DNA from: JAKFEW01 sp036675505
Lineage (GTDB): Bacteria > Cyanobacteriota > Sericytochromatia > S15B-MN24 > JAQBPE01
DNA: 64,000 nucleotides
Assembly: GCA_036675505.1 (NCBI GenBank)
Contig: JAKFEW010000050.1
Span: 1 to 64,000, forward strand
Direction: 5' to 3'
The first letter of the stretch is position 1. Each line of letters starts with the position of its first letter. The position numbers were made by a program, and so were the translations under genes. Below the pieces are notes generated by a model that was not told the origin of the DNA, ran no database searches, and was given only the letters and a program-made list of their open reading frames with translations. Shown here one piece after another: positions 40,309-48,786 of this stretch.

Positions 40309-41988
40309 TTAGACCGCCACCGCCTTCACGTCGAAGAACCCCGGCAGCGCCCGGATCTGATCCAGCACCACTTCGGGCACGCGGTCGTCGAGGTTCAACA
40401 CCATCAGCGCCGGTCCGCGCACGGCGCTGCGGCCGAGCTGCATGCCGAAGATGTTGACGTTGTGCTCGCCGAGCAGCGTGCCGACCTTGCCGACCGTGCC
40501 TGGCACGTCCTGGTGGGGAGCGAAGAGCATCACGCCGCGCAGGAACAGATTGAAGGCGTAATCGTCCACCTGCACGATCGTGGGCAGGTCGTGGTGCAGC
40601 AAGGTGCCCGCCACGACGCGCTCGCGCTGCGCCGTGCGCACCCGCACCTTCACCAGATCCACGTAGTCCTGGGCGTCGGGCGTCTTGGCCTCGGTGACGT
40701 GGATGCCACGCTCCTTGGCGAGGAAGCCGGCGTTCACGAAGTTCACGCCCTCGGCCAGGATCGGCGTGAGCAGGCCCTTGAGCAGCGCGTTCAGCAGCGG
40801 CTTGGTCTCGTGGTCGGCGAGGCCGCCCGCGAACGTGACCTCGAGGGCCTCGATCGGGCCCTCGGCCAGCTGGCCGGCCACGGTGCCGAGTCGTTCCGCC
40901 AGGCTCATGTAAGGCCTGAGCGCCGCCATCAGCTCCGGGCGCAGGTTCGGGATGTTGACCGCGCTGCGGGCCTCGCCGCCGCGCAGGACCTCGGCGATCT
41001 GCTCCGCGACGTCGATCGCCACGTTCATCTGGGCTTCTTCAGTGCTCGCGCCGAGGTGCGGCGTCAGCACGACCTTGTCGCCGAGCTGGCGCAGCGCGTC
41101 GTTCTCGAGCGGCTCCTTGGCGAAGACGTCGAGCGCGACGCCGGCCACATGGCCGCTCTCCACGGCCGCCACCAGGGCGGCCTCGTCGATGATGCCGCCA
41201 CGCGCGCAGTTCACGATGCGCACGCCCTTCTTGGCCTTGGCGAGCATCGCCGCGTCCAACAAGTTCGTGGTTTCGGGCGTCTTGGGCACGTGCAGCGTGA
41301 TGAAATCGGCCTGCGCGACGAGCTCTTCGACGGTCGCCAGCGTGACGCCCATCTCCGCCGCCCGCTCGGGCGAAACGAAGGGATCGTAGCCGACGACGCG
41401 CATGCCGGCTGCGCGCGCGACGTTCGCCACGTGCGAGCCGATCTTGCCGAGGCCGACCACGCCGAGCACCTTGTCGTAGAGCTCGACGCCCGTGAAAGCC
41501 GAGCGCTTCCACTCGCCGCGCTTCACCGATGCGTCCGCGGGGGCGATGTGGCGGGCCAGCGCGAACATCATCGCGATGGTCTGCTCGGCGGCGGCGATCG
41601 TGTTGCCGGCCGGCGAGTTCACGACGACGACGCCCTTGCGGGTCGCGGTCGGGACGTCGATGTTGTCGACGCCGACGCCGGCGCGGCCGATGATGCGCAG
41701 CTTCTTGCCGGCCTCGATGACCTCGGCGGTGACCTTGGTCTGCGAGCGGACCATCAGCGCGTCGTACTCGCCGATCACCTCGAGCAGCTGGGCGGGGGTG
41801 AGGTCGGTCCGCACCTCGATCGCCGCGACGCCCTGGAGCGCGGCCAGGCCGGACTCCTCGATCGGATCGCTGACGAGCACGCGGGGCAGGCCGGTGGCGG
41901 TGGTGGCGGCGCCGGCACCGGCGCCCTGGATATCAGGGGGCGCCTGCGGCTGGACCTTGGGGTCGTCACCGATTGGCATCTTAGGCAT
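40309..41988 (-). CDS. serA: D-3-phosphoglycerate dehydrogenase, long form with ASB and ACT domains
   Basis: SerA oxidises 3-phosphoglycerate to 3-phosphohydroxypyruvate with NAD, opening serine synthesis. The 559-residue protein has a roughly 35-residue N-terminal extension, the substrate domain, the NAD-binding fold (VLGVVGLGKIGSHVA), the catalytic Arg region (NCARGGIIDEAAL), the Glu and His motifs (DVFAKEPLE, LTPHLGAST), an intervening ASB domain (about 355-475) and a C-terminal ACT domain (PGTVGKVGTLLGEHNVNI) that usually binds serine for feedback. The ATG at 41988 overlaps the stop of the aminotransferase gene by 8 bases, with AAGGAG upstream. A terminator follows. Confidence 0.96.
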   Translation of the reverse strand: MPKMPIGDDPKVQPQAPPDIQGAGAGAATTATGLPRVLVSDPIEESGLAALQGVAAIEVRTDLTPAQLLEVIGEYDALMVRSQTKVTAEVIEAGKKLRIIGRAGVGVDNIDVPTATRKGVVVVNSPAGNTIAAAEQTIAMMFALARHIAPADASVKRGEWKRSAFTGVELYDKVLGVVGLGKIGSHVANVARAAGMRVVGYDPFVSPERAAEMGVTLATVEELVAQADFITLHVPKTPETTNLLDAAMLAKAKKGVRIVNCARGGIIDEAALVAAVESGHVAGVALDVFAKEPLENDALRQLGDKVVLTPHLGASTEEAQMNVAIDVAEQIAEVLRGGEARSAVNIPNLRPELMAALRPYMSLAERLGTVAGQLAEGPIEALEVTFAGGLADHETKPLLNALLKGLLTPILAEGVNFVNAGFLAKERGIHVTEAKTPDAQDYVDLVKVRVRTAQRERVVAGTLLHHDLPTIVQVDDYAFNLFLRGVMLFAPHQDVPGTVGKVGTLLGEHNVNIFGMQLGRSAVRGPALMVLNLDDRVPEVVLDQIRALPGFFDVKAVAV

Positions 41989-43162
41989 AAAGAGGGGTCT
42001 CCTTGTTCGCGCCCGCGATGAGCGCCTGTTGCGCCGCAGCCACGCCCGCGCCGAGCTGGATGTCGGCGCCATGGCGCTTGCAGACGACCTCGAGGGCCGC
42101 GAGCACCGTGAGCATGTCGAGCGGCTGGTAGAAGCCGAGGTGGCCGATGCGGAAAATCTTGCCCGCCATCTTGCCCTGGCCGCCGGCGAGCACGAGGTTG
42201 AACTCGTTTTGCACGGCCTTGCGCAGGACCTCGGCGTCGACGCCATCGGGCGGGTAAACGGCGGTGACGGCGTGGCTCGCGATCGCCTCGTTCGTGACGA
42301 CCGGCCGCAGGCCCATCGCCGCGAGCCCGGCGCGCAGCATGCGCGTCATCGTCTCGTGGCGGGCGAACAGCGCGGGCAGGCCCTCGGCGCGCATGATCCG
42401 CAGCGCCTCGACGAGGCCGTAGATCTGCGGGATGGCGGGCGTCCAGGGCGTCTGGCCCTTGGCCTCGAACTGCTTGTGGAACGTGAAGTCCCAGTAATAG
42501 CGCGGCGCGGTGGAGGCGGCATGCACCTTCCAGGCGCGCTCGGAGACCGAGGCCATCGCGAGGCCCGGCGGGATCATGAAGGCCTTCTGCGAGCCCGTCA
42601 CCACGATGTCGAGGTCCCAGGCGTCGACCGGCAGATCGACCACGCCGGCGCTGCTGACCGCGTCGACCAGGATCAAGATCTCCGGGTTGGCGAGCCTGGC
42701 GGTCTTCGCGAGCTGCTCGAGCGGCTGCATCACAGCGGTCGACGTCTCGTTGTGGGTGATCAGCAGGTGCTTGTAGTTGCCCGCCGTGATCGCCCGCCCG
42801 AGCTCCGCCGGATCGAAGGCCTCGCCGTACTCGACGGTCAGGCGCGTGACCTCGCCGCCGAAGCGCGCGGCCATGTCCGCGAAGCGCGAGCCGAACTCGC
42901 CGGCCACGAGCGCCAGCACCGGGTCGCCGGGCGACAGGACGTTGGCGACCGCGGCCTCGAGGCCGCCGGTGCCGGACGCCGCCCCCATCAGGACCACGTC
43001 GCCCTGGGTCTGGAACAGCCAGCGGATGCCGTCCATGCACTCGCGGTGGAGCTCGCCGAACTCGGGGCCGCGGTGGTTCATCAGCGGGCGGCCCATCGCC
43101 TGGGTCACGCTCGGCGGGACCGGCGTGGGGCCAGGCAGCATCAGGCGCATATGTTCGTTCAT
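41981..43162 (-). CDS. class V aminotransferase (serine/alanine-glyoxylate type), possible phosphoserine aminotransferase substitute
   Basis: The 393-residue protein matches the serine-pyruvate/alanine-glyoxylate aminotransferase group: LMLPGPTPVPPSVTQAM at the start, NHRGPEF, GSGT-like ASGTGGLEAAVAN, VDAVSSAGV with the PLP-ring Asp, the Schiff-base Lys in TGSQKAFMIPPG and the carboxylate-binding region RIGHLGF. The ATG at 43162 has GGAG upstream. Its gene overlaps serA by 8 bases. In several thermophiles and methanogens such an enzyme, encoded with serA, makes phosphoserine in place of SerC; that is the most likely role here, with glyoxylate transamination as the alternative. Confidence 0.9.
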   Translation of the reverse strand: MNEHMRLMLPGPTPVPPSVTQAMGRPLMNHRGPEFGELHRECMDGIRWLFQTQGDVVLMGAASGTGGLEAAVANVLSPGDPVLALVAGEFGSRFADMAARFGGEVTRLTVEYGEAFDPAELGRAITAGNYKHLLITHNETSTAVMQPLEQLAKTARLANPEILILVDAVSSAGVVDLPVDAWDLDIVVTGSQKAFMIPPGLAMASVSERAWKVHAASTAPRYYWDFTFHKQFEAKGQTPWTPAIPQIYGLVEALRIMRAEGLPALFARHETMTRMLRAGLAAMGLRPVVTNEAIASHAVTAVYPPDGVDAEVLRKAVQNEFNLVLAGGQGKMAGKIFRIGHLGFYQPLDMLTVLAALEVVCKRHGADIQLGAGVAAAQQALIAGANKETPLYA

Positions 43163-43258
43163 AGGAACTCCTCTGCAAATCGGCGCGCCCGGCTCTGATC
43201 GGGCCACCGGCCATTATGGCACAGCCGGGCGGTTTGCGGAATGCGCGTCCTCACGCCC

Positions 43259-43927
43259 TCAGGGGAGCGGACCGGTGCCCGGCGAGCGGTAATCGGGCAT
43301 CGGCTGGACGTAAGGATTGGTGGTGGGCCCGCGCCGGCGACGGCCCGCCATCTCGCGGTTGTACGCGTCGAGCGCCGAGTCGAGCAGCGCCTCGTTGGTG
43401 CCGGCCGCGGCCTGGGTGCTGCCCCAGAGCAGCAGCCCGGCACCGAACGCAGCGCCCGAGCCGATGTACCAGGCCGGCTGCATCTCCCGCGTCGTGCTGG
43501 TGAGGTTGTAGATGAGCCCGTAGGCCAGCGAGCCCAGCCCGCCGAGCATGACCAACATGCCCGCCCGCGCGAAGCCGGTGGTGTAGGTGGCCGCGTCCTG
43601 GTAGCGATGCAGGTAGTTGAGCCCGCCCGGCGAGGCGTTGACGATCTCCCAGACCGAGGGGTTGACCGTGTGGGTCGGCCAGATCCAGTCCGTGCTCGGA
43701 TTGCCGCCCAGGCCGTAGAAGACCTGCATCTCCGAGCCCTCGAGCCGGAACCACCGCCCGCCGCGCTGCCCGCGCTCCGAGTCGGCGATGAAGAGCACGC
43801 CCTGATCCGTCCATTCGAGCACGCCGCGCTCGAGGTAGCCTTGCGGCCGCACGTCGGCAGCGAAGGCGGGCGAGGCGGCGGTGGCGACCAGGGCGGCCGC
43901 GAGCAGGACGGGCGATGTACGGCGCAT
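43259..43927 (-). CDS. secreted protein with two C-terminal hydrophobic segments, unknown function
   Basis: From ATG 43927, the 222-residue protein has a Sec signal peptide (MRRTSPVLLAAALVATAASP, cleavage near AFA-AD), a polar domain rich in Trp and Gly (GVLFIADSERGQRGGRWF, DWIWPTHTVNPSVWEI), and two hydrophobic helices (about 125-147 and 156-174) before a Pro/Arg-rich tail. It is probably an envelope protein. The hexamer TACAAT (complement of 43933-43938) is only 5 bases from the start codon, so the transcript might be nearly leaderless if that is the -10. No family recognised. Confidence 0.65.
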   Translation of the reverse strand: MRRTSPVLLAAALVATAASPAFAADVRPQGYLERGVLEWTDQGVLFIADSERGQRGGRWFRLEGSEMQVFYGLGGNPSTDWIWPTHTVNPSVWEIVNASPGGLNYLHRYQDAATYTTGFARAGMLVMLGGLGSLAYGLIYNLTSTTREMQPAWYIGSGAAFGAGLLLWGSTQAAAGTNEALLDSALDAYNREMAGRRRRGPTTNPYVQPMPDYRSPGTGPLP

Positions 43928-43968
43928 GGCCCTATTGTACCGCCTCCGCGGGCGGGTCACCGTGACGA

Positions 43969-43997
43969 TTGACTCGCCCCCCGGCCGTCGTTACGCT
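43969..43997 (+). promoter_or_regulatory. sigma70-type promoter of the GH36 gene
   Basis: TTGACT (43969-43974) and TACGCT (43992-43997) are separated by exactly 17 bases, about 60 bases before the start at 44058. This is the best -35/-10 pair seen in the window. Confidence 0.55.
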
Positions 43998-44057
43998 CGG
44001 GGATGGAGATGGTTCGGCATAGTCCCCCAGGAGCTTGAAACGACGAGGAGAGCCTTC

Positions 44058-46307
44058 ATGGCATCGGGCGCGAAGGTCGTTGAATCCGCCGAGCTCAGCG
44101 CCACCTGGCGCGACGGCACGCTCGATCTGACTGGCCCAGCGGGCCACGCCCTGCTCAGGGGCTGCTTCGCCCGTGTAGTGCTGACCGACGGCACGGCCTA
44201 CGCCACCTCCGGGGCAGCGGGCCGCTCGGCGGCCGGTGGGCTGCTCATCGAGGCCACGCCACCCGCCCTCACGGTCCGGCAAGAGGGCAGCGTTCGGCTG
44301 CGCTGGTCGATCACGCCGGCGCCGGAGGGGCTCGCGCTGTGGCTCGAGGTGGAGAACGCCGGCACCACGCCGTTCGCGCTCGAGCGCCTCGACCCGCTGG
44401 TGGCCCCGACCGGCGTCAAGGGCGCCCCGCTCGCCGCACTTGAACTGCTGCAGGCGGGCTACCAGTCCTGGACCTTCGCGACGCCCGCCGTGCCGGCGGA
44501 CCAGCACCGCGGCGGCCCCTACCCGACCATCGTGGGGCCGATCTTGCCTGCGACCGAGGCCGAGCGGATCCTCTCGCCGTGGACCACGCTCATCCGTGCG
44601 CCCGGCGTGCAGCCGCTGGTGGTGGGCTTCACCAGCGCGCGCGACTGGCTGGGCACGGTCGCGGTGCAGGCGGCGATCGCCGGCCACCGCCTGACGGCGA
44701 GCAACTGGCTCGAAGGCCGGATCGTGGCGCCCGGCGAGGTGGTGCGCAGCGAGCGGCTGCTGCTCGCCACGGCGCCCGCCGATCACGCCGCGCTGGACGC
44801 CTACGCCCGGGCCGCGGCCGCCGACATGGGCGCGCGCGCGCGGATGACCGCGCCGACCGGCTGGTGTTCCTGGTACTACTTCTTCGAAGAGGTCAGCGAG
44901 GCCGACATGGTGCGCAACCTCGCCGTGCTGACGGCTGAGCGCCGGCGCCTGCCGGTCGAGGTCGTGCAGCTGGACGACGGCTACCAGACCGCGATCGGCG
45001 ACTGGCTGTCGCTCAACCCGAAGTTCCCATCCGGCATGCGCGCGCTGACCGACCGCATCCACGCGGCCGGCTTCGAGGCCGGCATCTGGCTGGCACCCTT
45101 CCTGGTGGCCGAAAACAGCGCCGTGTTCCGCGATCACCCGGACTGGGTGCTGCGCGACCGCGCGGGCGAGCCGGTGGCCGCGATCTTCAACTGGAAGGTG
45201 CGCTGCTTCGCGCTCGACCTCACGCACCCGGGGGTGCTCACACACCTGCGCGAGGTGTTCCGCACGCTGGTGGACGACTGGGGCTACGACTACCTCAAGA
45301 TCGATTTCATCTACGCGGGCGCCCTGCGCGGCGAGCACCACGATCGCCAGGCCAGCGGGGTGCAGGCCTACCGTCGTGGCATGGCGCTGATCCGCGAGGT
45401 GGCCGGCGAGCGCTTCGTGCTCGGCTGCGGCGCGCCATACCTCTGCTCGGTGGGCCTCGTCGACGGCATGCGCGTCAGCCCCGACACGGCCCCCGACTGG
45501 GAGCACCCGGACGGCACGGGCGCCTCGCCGGCGCTGATCAACGCGATCCGCTCGACCCTCGCGCACCACTGGATGCACCCGCACTGGTGGGCCAACGACC
45601 CGGACTGCCTGATCGTCCGCATGGCTGACAGCCGGCTGACCGAAGCCGAGGTGCGCAGCTGGGCGACCGTCGTGGCGCTCTCGGGCGGCATGGTGCTGCT
45701 CTCCGACGACCTGGCTGCGCTCGAGCCGGCCCGCGCCGCGATCCTCCCGCGCTGCCTGCCGCCGCTCGGCCTGGCCGCTCGCCCGCTCGAGCCGGCCCAC
45801 GACGGCATCCCGAGCAGGTTGTATCTGCCGGTCGAGCGCGGCGGGCGTCGCTGGTACCTGGCGGCGCTGTTCAACTGGCTGGACCGGCCGCAGGACCTGG
45901 GCTTCAACCCGGCCGAATGGCCCGGTGCCCCGACCTGCCCGTACTGGATGCTGGACCTGTGGACCGGTGAGGCGCGCGGCCCGCTCGAAGGCCCGGTCGC
46001 GCTCGGGGAAACGCCGGCGCATGGCGTGCGGCTGTTCGTGTTGGCGCCGGCGCTGGACCGGCCGCACCTGATCGGCTCGACGCTGACGCTCGCCGGCGGG
46101 GCGGTGGAGGTCGAGCGGGAGACGTGGGCGGAGCGCACGCTCTCGATCGCGCTGCGCTGTCCGGGTGAGCATGAGGGGGAGCTGGTGATCGCGGTGCCAG
46201 CCGGGTGGACCTCGGTGGACGTGAGGACGGTGGACGGGGTGGTGCGGGTGCCGCTGACGCTCCGCGACGCGCACGAGATCGCGCTGGCGTTCCGGGAGGT
46301 AGGCTAG
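44058..46307 (+). CDS. GH36-type alpha-galactosidase-like glycoside hydrolase
   Basis: The 749-residue protein starts at ATG 44058, 7 bases after GAGGAG. An N-terminal beta-sandwich (about 1-260) is followed by a TIM barrel (PTGWCSWYYFFEEV, VEVVQLDDGYQ, WLAPFLV) and a C-terminal beta domain. The predicted nucleophile is Asp416 in YDYLKIDF and the acid/base Asp476 in MRVSPDTAPDW, the positions expected in GH36. The family removes alpha-galactosyl and some alpha-N-acetylgalactosaminyl groups; the exact sugar is not readable. No signal peptide is seen, so it should act on oligosaccharides in the cytoplasm. It converges on the GH6 gene, with the two stop codons overlapping by two bases. Confidence 0.88.
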   Translation: MASGAKVVESAELSATWRDGTLDLTGPAGHALLRGCFARVVLTDGTAYATSGAAGRSAAGGLLIEATPPALTVRQEGSVRLRWSITPAPEGLALWLEVENAGTTPFALERLDPLVAPTGVKGAPLAALELLQAGYQSWTFATPAVPADQHRGGPYPTIVGPILPATEAERILSPWTTLIRAPGVQPLVVGFTSARDWLGTVAVQAAIAGHRLTASNWLEGRIVAPGEVVRSERLLLATAPADHAALDAYARAAAADMGARARMTAPTGWCSWYYFFEEVSEADMVRNLAVLTAERRRLPVEVVQLDDGYQTAIGDWLSLNPKFPSGMRALTDRIHAAGFEAGIWLAPFLVAENSAVFRDHPDWVLRDRAGEPVAAIFNWKVRCFALDLTHPGVLTHLREVFRTLVDDWGYDYLKIDFIYAGALRGEHHDRQASGVQAYRRGMALIREVAGERFVLGCGAPYLCSVGLVDGMRVSPDTAPDWEHPDGTGASPALINAIRSTLAHHWMHPHWWANDPDCLIVRMADSRLTEAEVRSWATVVALSGGMVLLSDDLAALEPARAAILPRCLPPLGLAARPLEPAHDGIPSRLYLPVERGGRRWYLAALFNWLDRPQDLGFNPAEWPGAPTCPYWMLDLWTGEARGPLEGPVALGETPAHGVRLFVLAPALDRPHLIGSTLTLAGGAVEVERETWAERTLSIALRCPGEHEGELVIAVPAGWTSVDVRTVDGVVRVPLTLRDAHEIALAFREVG

Positions 46308-47329
46308 GGACCGAGCGGCGGACGTGGGTTGTGCTTCACCCAGTCCTCGCCCCCGAACCTGCTCGCCGGCCGGATCCGGCCGTCGCCATGCCCCGGACCT
46401 TTCACCCACAGGTACGCATCCGCGCCCGCATGCCCGGTGTCCCAGGTCGGCTTCGGCCCATTCATGATCGGCCCGCCGTTCTTCGCGCGGATCGGGTCGC
46501 CCCACGTGCCCTTGCCCTGCTCGTCCACGCCTGGCCCGTTGCCGTTGCGGCTGGTGTCGACCACGTAGGTCTTGCCCGCGAGCGCCGGGTCGCGCTTCGC
46601 GAGCGCGGCGCGCAACCGGTCGCCGTATGCCAGGTTGTCGTTCGTCCACTGGAACGCCGACACGTTGAGCGCGAAGCCGTCGGCCTCGGAGATGCCGCCC
46701 GCGACGAGCAGCCTGGCCGCCTCGTCCGGCGATTTCCACGACGAGTGCCCGGCGTCGACGTACACCCGGGCGTTGGGGCAGTGGCGCTTGAAGAGCCGCA
46801 CGGCCTCGCGCACGCAGTCGGCGTTGAGGCCGAGCGCCAGCCCGTCGGGCTCGACCACGATCATGCACGGCGCGTCGCCGATCGCCCTGGCGGTGGCCTC
46901 GACCGTCTGCTTGTACGAGGCCAGGTCCCTGGCCCCGCCGGCGGATGCCCCTTTGTTGTCGCGGCCCGGGATCGCGTACATCGCGAACACGGGCGTCGTG
47001 CCGGTCCGGCGGGCCTCATCGGCCACCCGCCGCGCGGTGGTCGCGTCCCACTTCGTGCCGCACAGCCAGGTCGCGCCGGAGCCGCCATAGACCTCGAATT
47101 GCTTGTCCCGATCGAAGCGGAACGGCCGCCCGACGGGCGCTGCCGGCGCCGAGGGGCTTGCAGCGCCCGGGCGCGCCGGCGCCGGACGGAAGGCATCCAG
47201 CAGGAAGGCCGGCAGGCGATCGCCGCCCCAGACCGACGGCGCGGTCACCGGCGCGGGCGCAGGACCAGGGGCCGGTGGCGCCCAGGTGCGGTATTTCAAC
47301 AGCCGAAGGCTTCCAACGGTCCCGATCAT
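46304..47329 (-). CDS. GH6 family glycoside hydrolase (cellulase/cellobiohydrolase-like)
   Basis: The 341-residue protein has a Pro/Ala-rich N-terminal 70 residues and a GH6 catalytic domain with both family signatures: VFAMYAIPGRDN with Asp124, and CMIVVEPDGLAL with Asp162, plus YVDAGHSSW, VDTSRNGNGP (Asp258) and LWVKGPGHGDG. GH6 enzymes cut beta-1,4-glucan with inversion. The Cys that normally follows the first catalytic Arg-Asp is Asn here. The ATG at 47329 is preferred to the GTG at 47335 because GGAG is 7 bases upstream; with either start there is no obvious signal peptide, odd for a family that is nearly always secreted. The C-terminus is complete (WVKHNPRPPLGP). Confidence 0.9.
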   Translation of the reverse strand: MIGTVGSLRLLKYRTWAPPAPGPAPAPVTAPSVWGGDRLPAFLLDAFRPAPARPGAASPSAPAAPVGRPFRFDRDKQFEVYGGSGATWLCGTKWDATTARRVADEARRTGTTPVFAMYAIPGRDNKGASAGGARDLASYKQTVEATARAIGDAPCMIVVEPDGLALGLNADCVREAVRLFKRHCPNARVYVDAGHSSWKSPDEAARLLVAGGISEADGFALNVSAFQWTNDNLAYGDRLRAALAKRDPALAGKTYVVDTSRNGNGPGVDEQGKGTWGDPIRAKNGGPIMNGPKPTWDTGHAGADAYLWVKGPGHGDGRIRPASRFGGEDWVKHNPRPPLGP

Positions 47330-47422
47330 CGCCACACTCCTCTCGCCCGACTCCCCGAGCGACTCCGAGTTCGATGTCGGCTCCGCTGGGCAAGGAGGTG
47401 CGTTCGTTGAAAGAGCTTGAGC

Positions 47423-48151
47423 TCACCTTGAGGCTGGCTTTACCGATCCTTCACCGCCGGCGATCACGTGGGTGGCCACGGCCACGCCGACGACACCGCC
47501 GCCGGCCAGCGCCACCGTATGGCGGAAGCGGCCCTCGGCCGCGCGTCCATCGTCGAGCCGACCATAGGCCATGAAGGTCGCCGTCCCGTCGCCGCTCATG
47601 TCCGTCAGCAAGCCCGTGAAGAGCCCATCCGCGTTCGCCGTCCAGCGCCGGTTGCCGCCAGCACCGCCTCCGCTCGCGGAATCGACGCAATGGACCGTCG
47701 CGCCGGGCAGGGCCCCGCCCCAGGGGTTGGTTACGACGCCCACGATGCGGCGATCGCCCCGCGCCGCCGACGCGCCGCCCGCCGGGAAGGCCAGGAGCGC
47801 CAGCCGGCCGGCGCCAGAGCCCGCGATCGCCTCGACGGTGACCGCAACCGCCTCGAATCCCACGGCCATCACCGCCACCTGGTGCGGGCCGGCGGCGAGG
47901 CCCACGCAGCGGAAGGCGCCCCGCTCATCGGTGACCTCCCCGGTCGCGGCCCCGTCGATCGTGATCGCCGCCGCCGGCAGCGGCGCGAACCGCTCGTCCC
48001 GCCAGGCGAATACCCGGCCGGCCACCGCGCCGGCGCTGCTCGCGCCTGGCGGCGGTCCGATCGCCCAGCTCACGGCCGGCGGCCATGCGCCGCCGCAGCC
48101 CACCAGCCCGATCGCCAGCACCCCGCCAACCCAACTTCCGACGCGCGTCAT
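47423..48151 (-). CDS. lipoprotein with carboxypeptidase-regulatory-like folds (third of a three-gene set)
   Basis: The 242-residue protein starts at an ATG that overlaps the upstream stop as ATGA, and has the lipobox IGLVGCGG (Cys19). Two beta-sandwich modules are suggested: GAVAGRVFAWRDERFAPLP to GEVTDERGAFRCVGLAAG, and RIVGVVTNPWGGALPGATV. These resemble carboxypeptidase-regulatory-like (transthyretin-like) domains, common in surface lipoproteins. It has no catalytic signature. It is co-transcribed with the two lipoprotein genes upstream and probably forms part of the same surface assembly. Confidence 0.75.
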   Translation of the reverse strand: MTRVGSWVGGVLAIGLVGCGGAWPPAVSWAIGPPPGASSAGAVAGRVFAWRDERFAPLPAAAITIDGAATGEVTDERGAFRCVGLAAGPHQVAVMAVGFEAVAVTVEAIAGSGAGRLALLAFPAGGASAARGDRRIVGVVTNPWGGALPGATVHCVDSASGGGAGGNRRWTANADGLFTGLLTDMSGDGTATFMAYGRLDDGRAAEGRFRHTVALAGGGVVGVAVATHVIAGGEGSVKPASR

Positions 48152-48783
48152 GGCGTGACCGCGAAGTTGACCGTCAGCAGCGTCGGCGACGACGGATAGA
48201 GGATCACCTCGATCGGCGCGGCTCCCGCCGTAAAGCCAACTTTCTCCACGGACACGAGGTAGGTGCCCAGCGCGATACCGCCGACCTGCCAGCGGCCGTC
48301 CTGAGCGGTCGTCACCACCGCCCGCTTCGCCGGATCGGCCAGCGACACGACCGTGATCGCGGCGTCCGCCACGGCGGCGCCGGCCGCCACCACATCCAGC
48401 ACGCCGCCCGCGAGCGCGCCCGGACCGGCGTCGAGCGTGTTCTCGAGCGGCGTAGGCGTGGATGCCGGCGAGGGCGCGGATCGGGGTGCCGAGCGCCCGC
48501 CTCCGCTGCGGCGCGGCGCGACCGCCGGCGGCGTGCCGCCCGCGCCGCTCGAGCTTCCGCCGTCGGAACGGCTCGGCGTCGGCGTCGCGGTCGGAAGGGG
48601 CGCGGGGGGCGCGCCCACGGCCTGGCCCAACGGCGCCGCGGCCAGGTCGGTCGGCCCGACCTGGAACACGGCCCGCTGGTTGGCGAAGCGCAGCGCGGCG
48701 ACCACCGGGGACGGCGCCTGGCATGCCGCGAGGCCCAGCACCACGGCGATCGCCATCGAAGCACTCCTCACTCGCCCGTTCAT
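48148..48783 (-). CDS. lipoprotein with one carboxypeptidase-regulatory-like domain
   Basis: The 211-residue protein has a signal with lipobox VLGLAACQ (Cys21), a low-complexity linker rich in Pro, Ser and Arg (about 55-115) and a C-terminal regulatory-like domain (AGGVLDVVAAGAAVADAAITV, GRWQVGGIALGTYLVSVEKVGF), in which a Gly-rich turn and YLVSV strand are typical. The start lies 3 bases after the stop of the long lipoprotein, and its stop overlaps the next start. The role is unknown. Confidence 0.7.
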   Translation of the reverse strand: MNGRVRSASMAIAVVLGLAACQAPSPVVAALRFANQRAVFQVGPTDLAAAPLGQAVGAPPAPLPTATPTPSRSDGGSSSGAGGTPPAVAPRRSGGGRSAPRSAPSPASTPTPLENTLDAGPGALAGGVLDVVAAGAAVADAAITVVSLADPAKRAVVTTAQDGRWQVGGIALGTYLVSVEKVGFTAGAAPIEVILYPSSPTLLTVNFAVTP

Positions 48784-48786
48784 CGC

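Noticed and set aside
43932..46868. 978-codon open frame on the minus strand opposite the GH36 gene
   Set aside because: It is Arg/Ala/His-rich shadow sequence without domains, whereas the plus strand encodes a GH36 enzyme with catalytic motifs and its own promoter and ribosome site.
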